Source: a bacterium UBP2_UBA5202
Lineage (GTDB): Bacteria > Edwardsbacteria > AC1 > EtOH8
Assembly: GCA_002412795.1 (NCBI GenBank)
Contig: DHVS01000026.1
Span: forward strand, 5,385-69,384
Reading direction: 5' to 3'
DNA length: 64,000 nucleotides
In this document: positions 26,244 through 34,003 of the stretch, piece by piece
Numbering within the stretch: position 1 is the first letter of the stretch
Layout: the number at the start of each line of letters is the position of its first letter
Program-made: the position numbers and the translations under genes
The notes under the pieces: generated by a model
The model's database searches: none
Told to the model about the DNA's origin: nothing
Seen by the model: the letters and a program-made list of their open reading frames with translations, nothing else

Positions 26244-27437
26244 CTACTGCCCCAATTCCTTCTTGTATTTCTTGGCAAAGGCCTCCAGGCCGTCGGCGAT
26301 CCCCCGGGCGATCTTCTTCAGGTTGTCCGGCTTCTTCAGCAGCTTCTCCTCGTCCCGGTGGGAAATGAAGGCCGTCTCCACCAGGATGGCCGGCATGTAG
26401 GCGCCGTTCAGCACGTAGAACCCGGCCTGGTTGATCCCCCGGTTGGGCACGGCGGGCAGTTTCCTGGCCAGCGATTCCTGCACCAGCTCCGCCAGGTCGC
26501 TGGACTCGGTCAAAAACTCGTTCTGCACCATGTCCCATAATATGAACTGGACGGCGTCCTGGTGGGCCACGTTCTTCTGGGGCTGTTCGAAGTCGATGGC
26601 CGAGTTTTCCATGGCCGCGGTGGCCCGGGCGTCGTCGGTCTTGGCCAAAGATAGGAAATAGGTCTCGGAGCCCCTCATGGTCTTGAGCTTGACCTTCTTA
26701 CGCGGAGCAGCGTTGCAGTGGATGCTGATGAAGACGTCGGCCGCCTCCTGGTTGGCCAGCTTGGTGCGTTCGCCCAGCGGGATGAAGGTGTCGTCGCTGC
26801 GGGTCATCACCACAATCAGATTGTGTTCCTGCTCCAGGATGGCCTTCAGCATCAGTGCTATCTCCAGATTGACATCTTTCTCGCACAGTCCGGTGGGGCC
26901 CACCGCCCCGGGGTCCTTGCCGCCGTGTCCGGGGTCCACCACCACTTTTTGGATGCCCTGTTTTGCCTGAACCTGCTTGCGGCGGCGGGCCTCGGGGATC
27001 TTGATCTGCTCCGGGCTGATGCCGCCCAGGCTCAGTTTGCGGTCTTTTGAATCCCAGATGATGCTCCGGCCCCACAGGGGGATCAGAAAGCGGGTAAAAA
27101 GTTCCATCGGCACATAAAGCTCGCCCTGGTACAGCCGGGCCGGGTTGAACAGGTTGTATGATTTCCCGTCGGCCAGAAAAAAGGTGTTGTCGGCCGAAAA
27201 ACGCAGGGTGTGCCCCGGCAGTTTCAGGTCGGCGTTGCCTATCAGCTCGGACCAGGCGGCCTGGGCATTCCAGCTGGCCGACAGATCGGCCAGGCTCAGG
27301 TATTCCTCCTTGTCAAAGGTCACCGTCTCGGTTATCCTGGCGCCGCCCCGCCCGTCAATGACGGTCAGTTGGTTAGGCGCCAGGGCGGCCCAGACCCAAA
27401 GGGGGACCAGCAATGATATGATGAAAAGTTTTTTCAA
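26244..27437 (-). CDS. N-acetylmuramoyl-L-alanine amidase (Amidase_3) with N-terminal stalk domain
   Basis: A 397-residue exported hydrolase that cleaves the amide between MurNAc and the stem peptide. The signal peptide is residues 1-18 (LFIISLLVPLWVWAAL). Residues 20-140 resemble a copper-amine-oxidase-N-like wall-binding domain (LFNPARLYQGELYVPMELF). The zinc amidase covers about 165-390 with VVVDPGHGGKDPGAVGP (first His), ISIHCNA (second His) and ILVETAFISH (catalytic Glu). Its start overlaps the stop of the upstream glycosyltransferase gene by 4 bp (ATGA), so the two are translationally coupled. Confidence 0.93.
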   Translation of the reverse strand: MKKLFIISLLVPLWVWAALAPNQLTVIDGRGGARITETVTFDKEEYLSLADLSASWNAQAAWSELIGNADLKLPGHTLRFSADNTFFLADGKSYNLFNPARLYQGELYVPMELFTRFLIPLWGRSIIWDSKDRKLSLGGISPEQIKIPEARRRKQVQAKQGIQKVVVDPGHGGKDPGAVGPTGLCEKDVNLEIALMLKAILEQEHNLIVVMTRSDDTFIPLGERTKLANQEAADVFISIHCNAAPRKKVKLKTMRGSETYFLSLAKTDDARATAAMENSAIDFEQPQKNVAHQDAVQFILWDMVQNEFLTESSDLAELVQESLARKLPAVPNRGINQAGFYVLNGAYMPAILVETAFISHRDEEKLLKKPDNLKKIARGIADGLEAFAKKYKKELGQ

Positions 27438-28552
27438 ACCTGCCCTGATTTAAAAATGCTTAATATTTCCGGTTCCTGTTCCTGCCAGTTGAGCTTCAGC
27501 CGGGCTGCGGCGCAGGCCTGCCGTTGTTCCGGCAAATGTTCTTGGATTTCCTTTATGGCCAGCAACGCCTGTTTCACGTCTCCGTATCTTACCGTTCTTC
27601 CGGTCCGGTGCTGGTCGATCACTTTTTTCATGGCCGGCAGGTCGCTGGCCAGGGGCGGGGTTTTGCACATTATGTACTCGAACAGCTTGTTGGGCAGGGC
27701 GGCAAAATAACTCAGGGTGATCCCCTCGATCAGGGTCAGCCCGATATCGGCCGAGGCGGTGTATTCCAAAAGTTTTTGGTGCGGCACCCGGCCCATCACA
27801 AAAAGGCGCCCCTTCCATTCCGGTGTTTCGGATTTTTTCTGGAGTTCCAAGGACATCACGCCGTCTCCGATCAGCACCAGGGCGTATCCGGGATCAAGCT
27901 GTTTCAGTACCTTCAGCATGAAGCCGATGCCCCGGCCCGGGGCCAGCATCCCCTGGTAGAGCAGAAGGAAGCGGTCTTCCGGAAGTTTCAGGGCCGAGTG
28001 CAGGGACTGGTTGCGGGGAACGTCTTTAAGAAGGGGATAGTTGTAAACCACCTGGGGGACCGGGATATGGTAAAGCTCGGCCAGACGGTCGGAATCCATC
28101 TCACCGGAGGTAAAGGTGACCGCCCGTTTGATGAAAAATTTTTCCAGCAGATGCCAAATATTTTGTTTGGCTTTTTTCCCGGCCAGGGTCCCCAACGCCG
28201 AGTATATCTCCCGGGAATCGTAGAACAGCCCGGCCTTGTTTTTCCCGGCCGCCCAGGCAGCCACAGGAAGTGAATACAGGTCGGCGGCGCAGAAAAATCC
28301 GGCCTTTATTTTCAGGGCGGCGGGAAAAATCCTGGCATAGAACCAGAGAAACCTGGCAATGCCCCTGATCCGGTTGTTGGTCTTAAGCGAAACCACCCTG
28401 ATGCCGTTGAGATCGAATTCCTCACCGCGGTCCGCGGCCTGCAGCACGGTAATTGACAGTCCGTTCTTCACCAGAGTGCCGGCGATGTTCTGCAGCCGGG
28501 AGTCGTAGCGGATATCGCCGAAATATATGAAACAGCCGCGTGTGTCGTTCAT
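27434..28552 (-). CDS. Glycosyltransferase family 4-like protein
   Basis: A 372-residue GT-B protein. The N-terminal Rossmann half (RLQNIAGTLVKNGLSITVLQ) is the acceptor side. The C-terminal half contains LLYQGMLAPGRGIGFMLKVL, a typical start of the donor domain, and LPNKLFEYIMCKTPPLASDL with the conserved Glu that binds the sugar nucleotide. It probably adds a sugar in surface polysaccharide synthesis, with unknown donor and acceptor. It is coupled to the amidase gene by an ATGA overlap. The upstream flank carries repeat copy B. Confidence 0.85.
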   Translation of the reverse strand: MNDTRGCFIYFGDIRYDSRLQNIAGTLVKNGLSITVLQAADRGEEFDLNGIRVVSLKTNNRIRGIARFLWFYARIFPAALKIKAGFFCAADLYSLPVAAWAAGKNKAGLFYDSREIYSALGTLAGKKAKQNIWHLLEKFFIKRAVTFTSGEMDSDRLAELYHIPVPQVVYNYPLLKDVPRNQSLHSALKLPEDRFLLLYQGMLAPGRGIGFMLKVLKQLDPGYALVLIGDGVMSLELQKKSETPEWKGRLFVMGRVPHQKLLEYTASADIGLTLIEGITLSYFAALPNKLFEYIMCKTPPLASDLPAMKKVIDQHRTGRTVRYGDVKQALLAIKEIQEHLPEQRQACAAARLKLNWQEQEPEILSIFKSGQV

Positions 28553-28601
28553 TGGTTCGTTGATTTGGTTAAGTCTGGTATTATGCTTTCAGCAAGGCAC
28601 C

Positions 28602-28734
28602 GACCTAACCCCTGCCCCTTCCCCGTTCAGCCTACGTAGCCTGCTGCTGTATGCATGACTACTACGGCGAAGTGGGCCAGGGGAAGGGGTGATTGCCTCC
28701 CCCTCCTAATGGAAGGGGGATCGAGGGGGCGGTC
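28602..28734. repeat. Interspersed repeat, copy B, supplying the end of a gene
   Basis: This 133-bp unit shares both ends with copy A at 12592-12713: it starts GACCTAACCCCTGCCC and ends CCCCCTCCTAATGGAAGGGGG then ATCGAGGGGGCGGTC. Its last two bases overlap the stop codon of the FemAB-like gene (28733-28735). Confidence 0.8.
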
Positions 28735-29701
28735 ATATTCTCAGTTCAAACGTATCCCTTAAGAACCCCCGGGCTCCGAAATTCTCCTTGAACTTCCCCA
28801 GCCCCCAGTTGGGCTGCATATTCAGGGTATAGGTGCCTAGGTCCAGATACTTGTAGCCATTGGCCCAGCCCCACCGGATCACCTCGTGGTACACCGAATT
28901 GACCGGGCGCAGTTCCTGGTACTTCTGGTCGTGCGAGATGTAGAAGGCCAGTATCACTTTGGGATTGCAGACGAAGACCGTGATCCCGGCCAGCGCCTTT
29001 TTCCCCTGATAGGCGGTGAACTGGATGATGTCCTCGGGCAGGAGTTTTTTCAGCTTCTTCAGCTCTTCGGCGGTGTGGGTCGGCCTGACGTTGTGGCGCT
29101 GGCTCAGGTTCCTTTCCAGGATGTGGTAGAACTCATCCAGGTCGCCGCCCTGCCGGACCTCGATTCCGGCTTTCTGCCCCTTTCGTAAAGCGGTCCGGGT
29201 CTCCTGCCTGAAGCTTAAGGGAATATCCTCCTGGCTCCGGAAATTCAGGGGAATGACCGCCGTGATCTCCCGCTTTAAATAGGTGAACCCGGCCCGGGCC
29301 CAGCAGAAGTCAATGTACTGGTCTGGGCTCTTCATGTAGATCAGCGGGGGCTGGGTCACCAGCAGGCGCTTGATCCCCAGCTTGGTCCAATGGCCGACCG
29401 CGGCCTCGGCTATCCCGGTGATCTGGGCTATGCCCAGCCCCGGCGCCGTCACCAGCCCGCCGTAAGAGGCCCCGCCGTAGCTGATCAGGGTCGGCGTGCC
29501 CTGCTCGTCCTTGATCAGTCCCGGCATCACCGCCAGCAGGCGTTCATCCTTGCGGAACATCAGGTGATGGTTGGCAAACCGGCCCTTTGGATGGTAGTCC
29601 AAGAACCTCTGGCGGTGGAATATGGTGCCGTTGGCCGAAGAAGCAATGAAATTTTCCCACTGGCGCCTGTCGGTTTCCTTATATTCGGATATTTGGATCA
29701 T
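28733..29701 (-). CDS. FemAB/GNAT-fold transferase
   Basis: A 322-residue protein with two GNAT-like halves. Features are the N-terminal WENFIASSANGTIFHRQRFL, the central SYGGASYGGLV, and a C-terminal acetyltransferase half with RKGQKAGIEVRQGGDLDEFY, LAGITVFVCNPKVILAFYIS and WGLGKFKENFGARG. The family includes FemABX peptidoglycan aminoacyltransferases and BioF2/CelD-like acyltransferases of polysaccharide loci, and the sequence does not choose between them. A strong promoter lies at 29750-29777, and GGAGA precedes the ATG. Confidence 0.82.
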   Translation of the reverse strand: MIQISEYKETDRRQWENFIASSANGTIFHRQRFLDYHPKGRFANHHLMFRKDERLLAVMPGLIKDEQGTPTLISYGGASYGGLVTAPGLGIAQITGIAEAAVGHWTKLGIKRLLVTQPPLIYMKSPDQYIDFCWARAGFTYLKREITAVIPLNFRSQEDIPLSFRQETRTALRKGQKAGIEVRQGGDLDEFYHILERNLSQRHNVRPTHTAEELKKLKKLLPEDIIQFTAYQGKKALAGITVFVCNPKVILAFYISHDQKYQELRPVNSVYHEVIRWGWANGYKYLDLGTYTLNMQPNWGLGKFKENFGARGFLRDTFELRI

Positions 29702-29749
29702 GGCTCTCCATCGTTAAGTCTGGCAGGGGTTTGTAAACCTAAAACTTTA

Positions 29750-29777
29750 ATTATATCCTAACCTGTTGTAATGTCAA
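29750..29777 (-). promoter_or_regulatory. Consensus sigma70 promoter of the FemAB-like gene
   Basis: Minus-strand TTGACA (29772-29777) and TATAAT (29750-29755) have a 16-bp spacer, about 50 bp before the start codon. Confidence 0.75.
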
Positions 29778-29835
29778 TAGAAAAATGCCCCGGGCATCTC
29801 GAAAAATCCTGTCCGGGGCATCCGGGGACAAAGTA

Positions 29836-29868
29836 AGAACCCCTCCGGTTGGGACGGAGGGGTTCTTG
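29836..29868. terminator. Strong hairpin after the zinc-ribbon gene
   Basis: A 13-bp stem (AAGAACCCCTCCG / CGGAGGGGTTCTT) lies about 30 bp past the stop of the zinc-ribbon gene and before the FemAB promoter. There is no clear T-run, so termination is likely but unproven. Confidence 0.55.
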
Positions 29869-29899
29869 ATTACCGTATATTAATGTACAGTAATTACGA

Positions 29900-30172
29900 T
29901 TAGCGCTTCTTGTTGAAGCAGTCCGAGCAAAGCACCGGACGGTCGCCGGTGGGCTTGAAGGGGACTTCGGCTTCGTTGCCGCATTCGGCGCAGGTCACCT
30001 TGAACAGCTGGCGCGGTCCGCGCTTGGAGTTCTTGTTAGCCTGACGGCAATCCGGGCAACGCTGGGGCTCATTCTGGAAGCCCTTCTGTTGGTAGAATTC
30101 CTGCTCGCCGGCAGTAAAGGTGAATGGCTTGCTGCAGTCTTTGCAGGCTAGGGTCTTGTCCGTGAAACTCAT
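29900..30172 (-). CDS. Double zinc-ribbon protein
   Basis: A 90-residue basic protein with two treble-clef/zinc-ribbon modules. The first (LACKDCSKPF then RCPDCRQANK) has the spacing of the zinc-ribbon family seen in many candidate phyla. The second (VTCAECGNEAEVPF then VLCSDCFNKKR) is a CxxC-CxxC ribbon close to the C-terminus. Such proteins probably bind nucleic acid or ribosomes, and no enzyme function is implied. GGAG precedes the ATG at 30170-30172. A longer frame to 30235 lacks a ribosome binding site. A consensus promoter at 30283-30311 leaves a leader of about 100 nt. Confidence 0.85.
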   Translation of the reverse strand: MSFTDKTLACKDCSKPFTFTAGEQEFYQQKGFQNEPQRCPDCRQANKNSKRGPRQLFKVTCAECGNEAEVPFKPTGDRPVLCSDCFNKKR

Positions 30173-30282
30173 GTTTCTCCTTGGAATTGTGGGTTTTTTG
30201 TCCGGAGGAATAAAAAAACCGTTTTGGTTTAACAACCGAAACGGGATTCTACTTCTCCAAACGTTCTATTGTTACTGTTGCA

Positions 30283-30311
30283 ATAATATCACAATAACCT
30301 CAACTTGTCAA
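30283..30311 (-). promoter_or_regulatory. Consensus promoter of the zinc-ribbon gene
   Basis: Minus-strand TTGACA (30306-30311) and TATTAT (30283-30288) are separated by 17 bp. The resulting leader of about 100 nt before the start codon at 30172 could hold further regulation, but no known riboswitch was recognised in it. Confidence 0.75.
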
Positions 30312-30487
30312 GGGGTAAATTGAAATATTTTAATATTTCTTGCTTTGGGAATTTTTGCCAGAATTCCCCTAAATTGACAGGATTTACATGATTGGCCGGT
30401 TTTCCCTAATGCCGGAATATATTGCTCTGTTTTTTATGTAAACCCTGTCTCTCCCCCTATAAAAATAATCACAGGAAAAATCAATGG

Positions 30488-30516
30488 TTGACAGCGGCCT
30501 GTTTTTGGAATATAAT
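30488..30516 (+). promoter_or_regulatory. Perfect sigma70 promoter of the cobalamin uptake operon
   Basis: TTGACA (30488-30493) and TATAAT (30511-30516) are separated by exactly 17 bp. The expected start of transcription is within a few bases of the first pairing stem of the riboswitch. Confidence 0.85.
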
Positions 30517-30521
30517 TCCCT

Positions 30522-30740
30522 CTTCAAGGTGCCCCATCTTTTTTGGGGATAATCGGGAATCCCGTGTAAACCGGGAGCTGCCCCGCAACTGTGAACCTTA
30601 TTTTGCCACAAAGACACAAAGGCACAAAGACAATCTTATTTATGCTCTGTGTCCATTGGGCAAAATGCCAAAGTTTATGCCACTGTTTTACGACGGGAAG
30701 GCGCTTTGGCAAAGGCAAGCCAGGAGACCGGCCTTGGAAG
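30522..30740 (+). ncRNA. Cobalamin (B12) riboswitch
   Basis: The conserved core GGGAGCTGCCCCGCAACTGT, the distal box GCCACTG, then GACGGGAAGGCG and finally GCAAGCCAGGAGACCGGCC follow in the order of the AdoCbl-class element. CTTCAAGG at the 5' end and CCTTGGAAG at the 3' end can form stem P1 with one bulge. Positions 30601-30665 hold an extra arm whose ends TTTTGCC / GGCAAAA pair. It is built from a dispersed repeat family, unlike normal members. It precedes a BtuF-type binding protein gene, and a terminator follows at 30864-30908, so B12 binding should stop transcription. Confidence 0.95.
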
Positions 30741-30863
30741 GGACTTGGAACTGGATCAATGGGATTTATTCATGAACCCCAAAAATCTATTCCTTGTTCC
30801 CTATTGGTTCTCCGGCTTCGCGGGAAGGCCGGGCTGAATGAAGCATTCGTTAAAAGATGCCAG

Positions 30864-30908
30864 CCCGTTCTTCCGGCTAAAAATGCCGGGGGAGCGGGTT
30901 TTTGTTTT
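30864..30908 (+). terminator. Rho-independent terminator, expression platform of the B12 riboswitch
   Basis: CCCGTTC (30864-30870) pairs with GAGCGGG (30892-30898) around an inner CCGGC / GCCGG stem. TTTTTGTTTT follows. It lies between the riboswitch and the btuF-like start codon at 30943, as expected for transcriptional control. Confidence 0.85.
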
Positions 30909-30942
30909 AAGAACAAATCACTAATAACGGACGCTGCCTGCC

Positions 30943-31833
30943 ATGAAGCGATCACTTTATTTCATCTTCCTGTTGTTTCTCCTGGGCTGCAGCGCCCAGC
31001 CCCGGCCGCAGATCAAAGGGTTCCTGACCATCACCGATGACCTGGGCCGCACCGTCAGCCTGGGCAATGCCCCGGTAAGGATCATCTCCTTTGCCCCCAG
31101 TATCACCGAGATGGTGTATGCACTGGGAGGGGAGGAACGGATTGTTGGAGTCACCGCCTGGTGCAACTGGCCGCCCCAAGCCAGGGAAAAGACCGGGGTC
31201 GGCGACATGATCAACCCCAACTTCGAGCGGATGGTCTCGCTGAAGCCGGACCTGGCCCTGATGATCGGCAGTGCCCCCAGTCCCCTGCTTAAGAAATTCG
31301 AAGCCCTGGACATTCCGGTGCTCTGCTTTAAGGACGAGACCGTGGCCGACATCCAAAGGGCCTTAAAAGTGCTGGGCCAGGTGCTGGAATGCCCCAGCCG
31401 GGCGGATTCTTTGAACCGGGAAATGGACCTTCAGCTGGCCGTCATCAAAACCGCGGTGGATCAAGTGGCTATGGAGAAAAGGCCGAAGGTCTTTGCCGAG
31501 CTGGGTTCCTCCCCCCTGTTCGCCGCCGGCGATTCCAGCTTCATCGGCCAGATGATATCCCTGGCCGGCGGTATCAACATTACCGGAAACATTCCCTCAT
31601 CCTACGCCGCGGTCAACCCGGAACTGGTGGTAAAGAACGATCCCGGCATCATCATCGTGCTCCATCCCCAGGCATCAAGAAAAGAGATCGAACAGCGGCT
31701 GGGCTGGCAGAATGTCCCGGCCGTCAGAAACGGAAAGATCTACCCCGGGCTGGACCAGGACGTGATCCTGCGGCCCGGCCCCCGTTTTACCGAAGGATTA
31801 AAGATACTGCATGGGATATTTTATGCGCCGTGA
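30943..31833 (+). CDS. btuF: Cobalamin ABC transporter substrate-binding lipoprotein
   Basis: A 296-residue BtuF/FhuD-type protein. The signal ends in the lipobox LLGCS, so the mature protein is anchored as a lipoprotein. The two-lobed fold shows RIISFAPSITEMVYALGGEE at the start of lobe 1, VSLKPDLALM and the FAELGSSPLFAAGDSSFIGQ segment of lobe 2, ending WQNVPAVRNGKIY. Riboswitch control makes cobalamin the likely ligand; by sequence alone a haem or siderophore could fit. It overlaps the permease gene by 23 bp. Confidence 0.9.
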   Translation: MKRSLYFIFLLFLLGCSAQPRPQIKGFLTITDDLGRTVSLGNAPVRIISFAPSITEMVYALGGEERIVGVTAWCNWPPQAREKTGVGDMINPNFERMVSLKPDLALMIGSAPSPLLKKFEALDIPVLCFKDETVADIQRALKVLGQVLECPSRADSLNREMDLQLAVIKTAVDQVAMEKRPKVFAELGSSPLFAAGDSSFIGQMISLAGGINITGNIPSSYAAVNPELVVKNDPGIIIVLHPQASRKEIEQRLGWQNVPAVRNGKIYPGLDQDVILRPGPRFTEGLKILHGIFYAP

Positions 31834-32791
31834 CATCAAAGCCTGGTATTACCTGGCTCCCTTAAGCCTGCTGACCATCCTGCTGGGACTGGCTTCCGGG
31901 CCGGCCGGCTTCGGGCTGCTGGCTGACCACCAAGTGATGTCCATCCGTCTGCCCCGGGTGCTTTTGGGTCTGCTGGCCGGGGCCGGGCTGGCCTCGTCGG
32001 GCGCGGCACTGCAGGCAGCCCTGGGCAACCCGCTGGCCGAACCCTATCTGTTGGGCGTCTCCGGAGGCGCGGCCTTCGGAGCAGCTCTGGCCCTGCTGCT
32101 GGGGCTTTCGGCCGGGCTGGGCGGGGCTGTAGGCCTGCCCTTGTTCTCGCTGGCCTTCGGCCTTTTAGCCCTCTATGTCGTCTACAGTTTGAGCAAAGTG
32201 GGGTCCAGGCTGCCGGCGGAGACGGTGATCCTCTCAGGAATAATAGTCAACGCCTTCTTCTCGGCCCTGATCATGCTGCTTTTGGCTTTGGCCGGGCGCC
32301 AGCTGCAGGAGATGATCTATCTGTTGATGGGCAACCTAGGGATGATCTTCGGCGCCCAGAGTTTGTATCTGCTGTGGGTCTGCGCCGCCGTCATCATCCT
32401 CTGCACCGCCTACCTCTGGAGCCAGGGGCGCAATCTGGACCTGCTCTCTTTGGGGGAACAGCCGGCCCAAAGCCTGGGGCTTAAGGTGGAGAAGCTGAAG
32501 GTGCGGATACTTTTGGCCTCGGCCCTGATGGTGGCGGCGGTGGTCTCGCTGGCCGGGGTGATCGGCTTCGTGGGGCTGGTGGTCCCCCATCTGGCCCGGA
32601 TGATTTCAGGTCCCAAAAATTCCCGGCTGCTTCCCCTGTCGGTGGTGCTGGGCGCAAACCTCTTGGTGCTGGCCGACGCCCTGGCCCGGACCATCGCCCC
32701 CCAGGAGATCCCGGTGGGAGTGATCACCTCGCTTTTGGGCGTGCCGTTCTTCATCTACCTGCTGCGGCGCAAAAAGAGGACAGCGTTATGA
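31811..32791 (+). CDS. btuC: Cobalamin ABC transporter permease (FecCD family)
   Basis: A 326-residue polytopic inner-membrane protein. SIRLPRVLLGLLAGAGLASS and the following LGNPLAEPYLLGVSGGAAFG are the classic FecCD signatures, and GVIGFVGLVVPHLARMISGP near residue 250 is the coupling-helix region facing the ATPase. About nine to ten membrane helices are expected. The start at 31811 overlaps btuF; the ATG at 31823 (MRRDIKAW) has a better-spaced GGGA and may be the true one. It works as a dimer with BtuD. Confidence 0.93.
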   Translation: MGYFMRRDIKAWYYLAPLSLLTILLGLASGPAGFGLLADHQVMSIRLPRVLLGLLAGAGLASSGAALQAALGNPLAEPYLLGVSGGAAFGAALALLLGLSAGLGGAVGLPLFSLAFGLLALYVVYSLSKVGSRLPAETVILSGIIVNAFFSALIMLLLALAGRQLQEMIYLLMGNLGMIFGAQSLYLLWVCAAVIILCTAYLWSQGRNLDLLSLGEQPAQSLGLKVEKLKVRILLASALMVAAVVSLAGVIGFVGLVVPHLARMISGPKNSRLLPLSVVLGANLLVLADALARTIAPQEIPVGVITSLLGVPFFIYLLRRKKRTAL

Positions 32792-33558
32792 TAACAGTAA
32801 CAGATCTTTCTTACAGCTACGGCCCGTTAAAGGCATTGGACGGCGTCAGTTTTTCTCTGCCTAAAGGAAAGGTGGTGGGACTGTTGGGTCCCAACGGCTC
32901 CGGCAAAAGCACCCTCTGCCTGTGCCTGGCGGGGATATTGGATAAAAAAGGATCTGCCGGAGAAATTAAAATATCGAGCCAGGACATGGGAAGTTTTGCC
33001 CCGGAAGAACTGGCCCTTCAGATGGCCGTGGTTTTTCAGGACAATGTATTTTCTTTTGACTTTACCGCCTACGAGATAGTGCTGATGGGCCGCAGCCCCT
33101 ATTTAAGGCCCCTCCAGCCCGAGGGACCGGAGGATCACCAGATCGCCGAAAAGGCCATGCGCGACTGCGACTGCTTTGAGCTTAAAGATCGGCCCATCAG
33201 GAGTCTTTCGGGCGGCGAGCGCCAGCGGGTGGTGCTGGCCCGGGCTTTGGCGCAGGCCACGCCGGTCCTGCTTTTGGACGAGCCCACCAACCATCTGGAT
33301 CTGAAGCACCAGAAACAGATCCTGTCGCTGGTGAGGGAACTGGCCGCAAACAAAGGAGTATTATCGGTGGTGGTGCTGCACGACCTTAACCTGGCCGGAC
33401 AGTTCTGCGACCGCCTGCTGCTATTGGACCAGGGCCGCCTGGTTAAACAAGGAACCCCGGAGGAGGTGCTGACGCCGGAGACCTTGAACCCGGTCTACCA
33501 GATCAATGTTCATAAGATATACCATCCTGTGACTGGAAGCCCCCAGATAATAATCTAA
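32788..33558 (+). CDS. btuD: Cobalamin ABC transporter ATP-binding protein
   Basis: A 256-residue ABC ATPase with Walker A GPNGSGKST, signature LSGGERQRVVLARALAQ, Walker B VLLLDEPTNHLD and a switch His in VVVLHDLNLA. The Q-loop is VVFQDNV. It powers import through the FecCD permease. It overlaps that gene by 4 bp (ATGA), so the two are coupled. Confidence 0.95.
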   Translation: MITVTDLSYSYGPLKALDGVSFSLPKGKVVGLLGPNGSGKSTLCLCLAGILDKKGSAGEIKISSQDMGSFAPEELALQMAVVFQDNVFSFDFTAYEIVLMGRSPYLRPLQPEGPEDHQIAEKAMRDCDCFELKDRPIRSLSGGERQRVVLARALAQATPVLLLDEPTNHLDLKHQKQILSLVRELAANKGVLSVVVLHDLNLAGQFCDRLLLLDQGRLVKQGTPEEVLTPETLNPVYQINVHKIYHPVTGSPQIII

Positions 33559-33576
33559 CCGTTTAAAATAAATATT

Positions 33577-33744
33577 ATGCCAGAACAAAATACAAATTTC
33601 TCTGATACAAAAATACTGGATGAAATACTCGCCGCTATCCGCGACATAGACTACGGAGAGATCCTGATAACCATTCATAACTCCAAAATCGTTCAGATAG
33701 AGAAGAGGGAGAAAAGAAGATTTACCCCCAAAGGAGGTACCTGA
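33577..33744 (+). CDS. YezD-like small protein (DUF2292)
   Basis: A 55-residue protein from the ATG at 33577 to the TGA at 33742-33744. Its core ILDEILAAIRDIDYGEILIT followed by IHNSKIVQIEKREKRRF matches the small YezD/DUF2292 family (helix then strand-hairpin, with the I-x-x-x-x-V-Q-I-E pattern). In other bacteria members often sit near sulfur-assimilation or transport genes, and the biochemical role is unknown. It begins 18 bp after btuD and so is likely under riboswitch control. It is too short for routine ORF calling. Confidence 0.75.
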   Translation: MPEQNTNFSDTKILDEILAAIRDIDYGEILITIHNSKIVQIEKREKRRFTPKGGT

Positions 33745-33849
33745 GCATGTGAAATCTGTTCGTCCCAACTGAAAATGCGACCGTAACAGACGGAGCTTAG
33801 ATTGCCAATTTTTTCTGTCTACGACGATATAACTCTTGTACAGATTGTC

Positions 33850-33910
33850 ATTCCGGGCTTGACCCGGAATCCAGTAATTCCCTGGATTCCCGTTTTCACG
33901 GAATTACTGG
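33850..33910. repeat. Two adjacent inverted repeats of a dispersed type
   Basis: ATTCCGGG / CCCGGAAT with a 5-nt loop (33850-33870) is directly followed by CCAGTAATTCC / GGAATTACTGG (33871-33910). The first matches a widespread bacterial intergenic repeat type. They separate the yezD-like gene from the TonB-dependent receptor gene and may protect or end the upstream message. Confidence 0.65.
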
Positions 33911-34003
33911 TTGTTTTGAGATTTATGTCGCTATGTATAAAGTGCCAACAACCGCCCACTGGACCACCAGAGGTTAAAAAGCCACACAAGGAGTATTTTG
34001 CCC

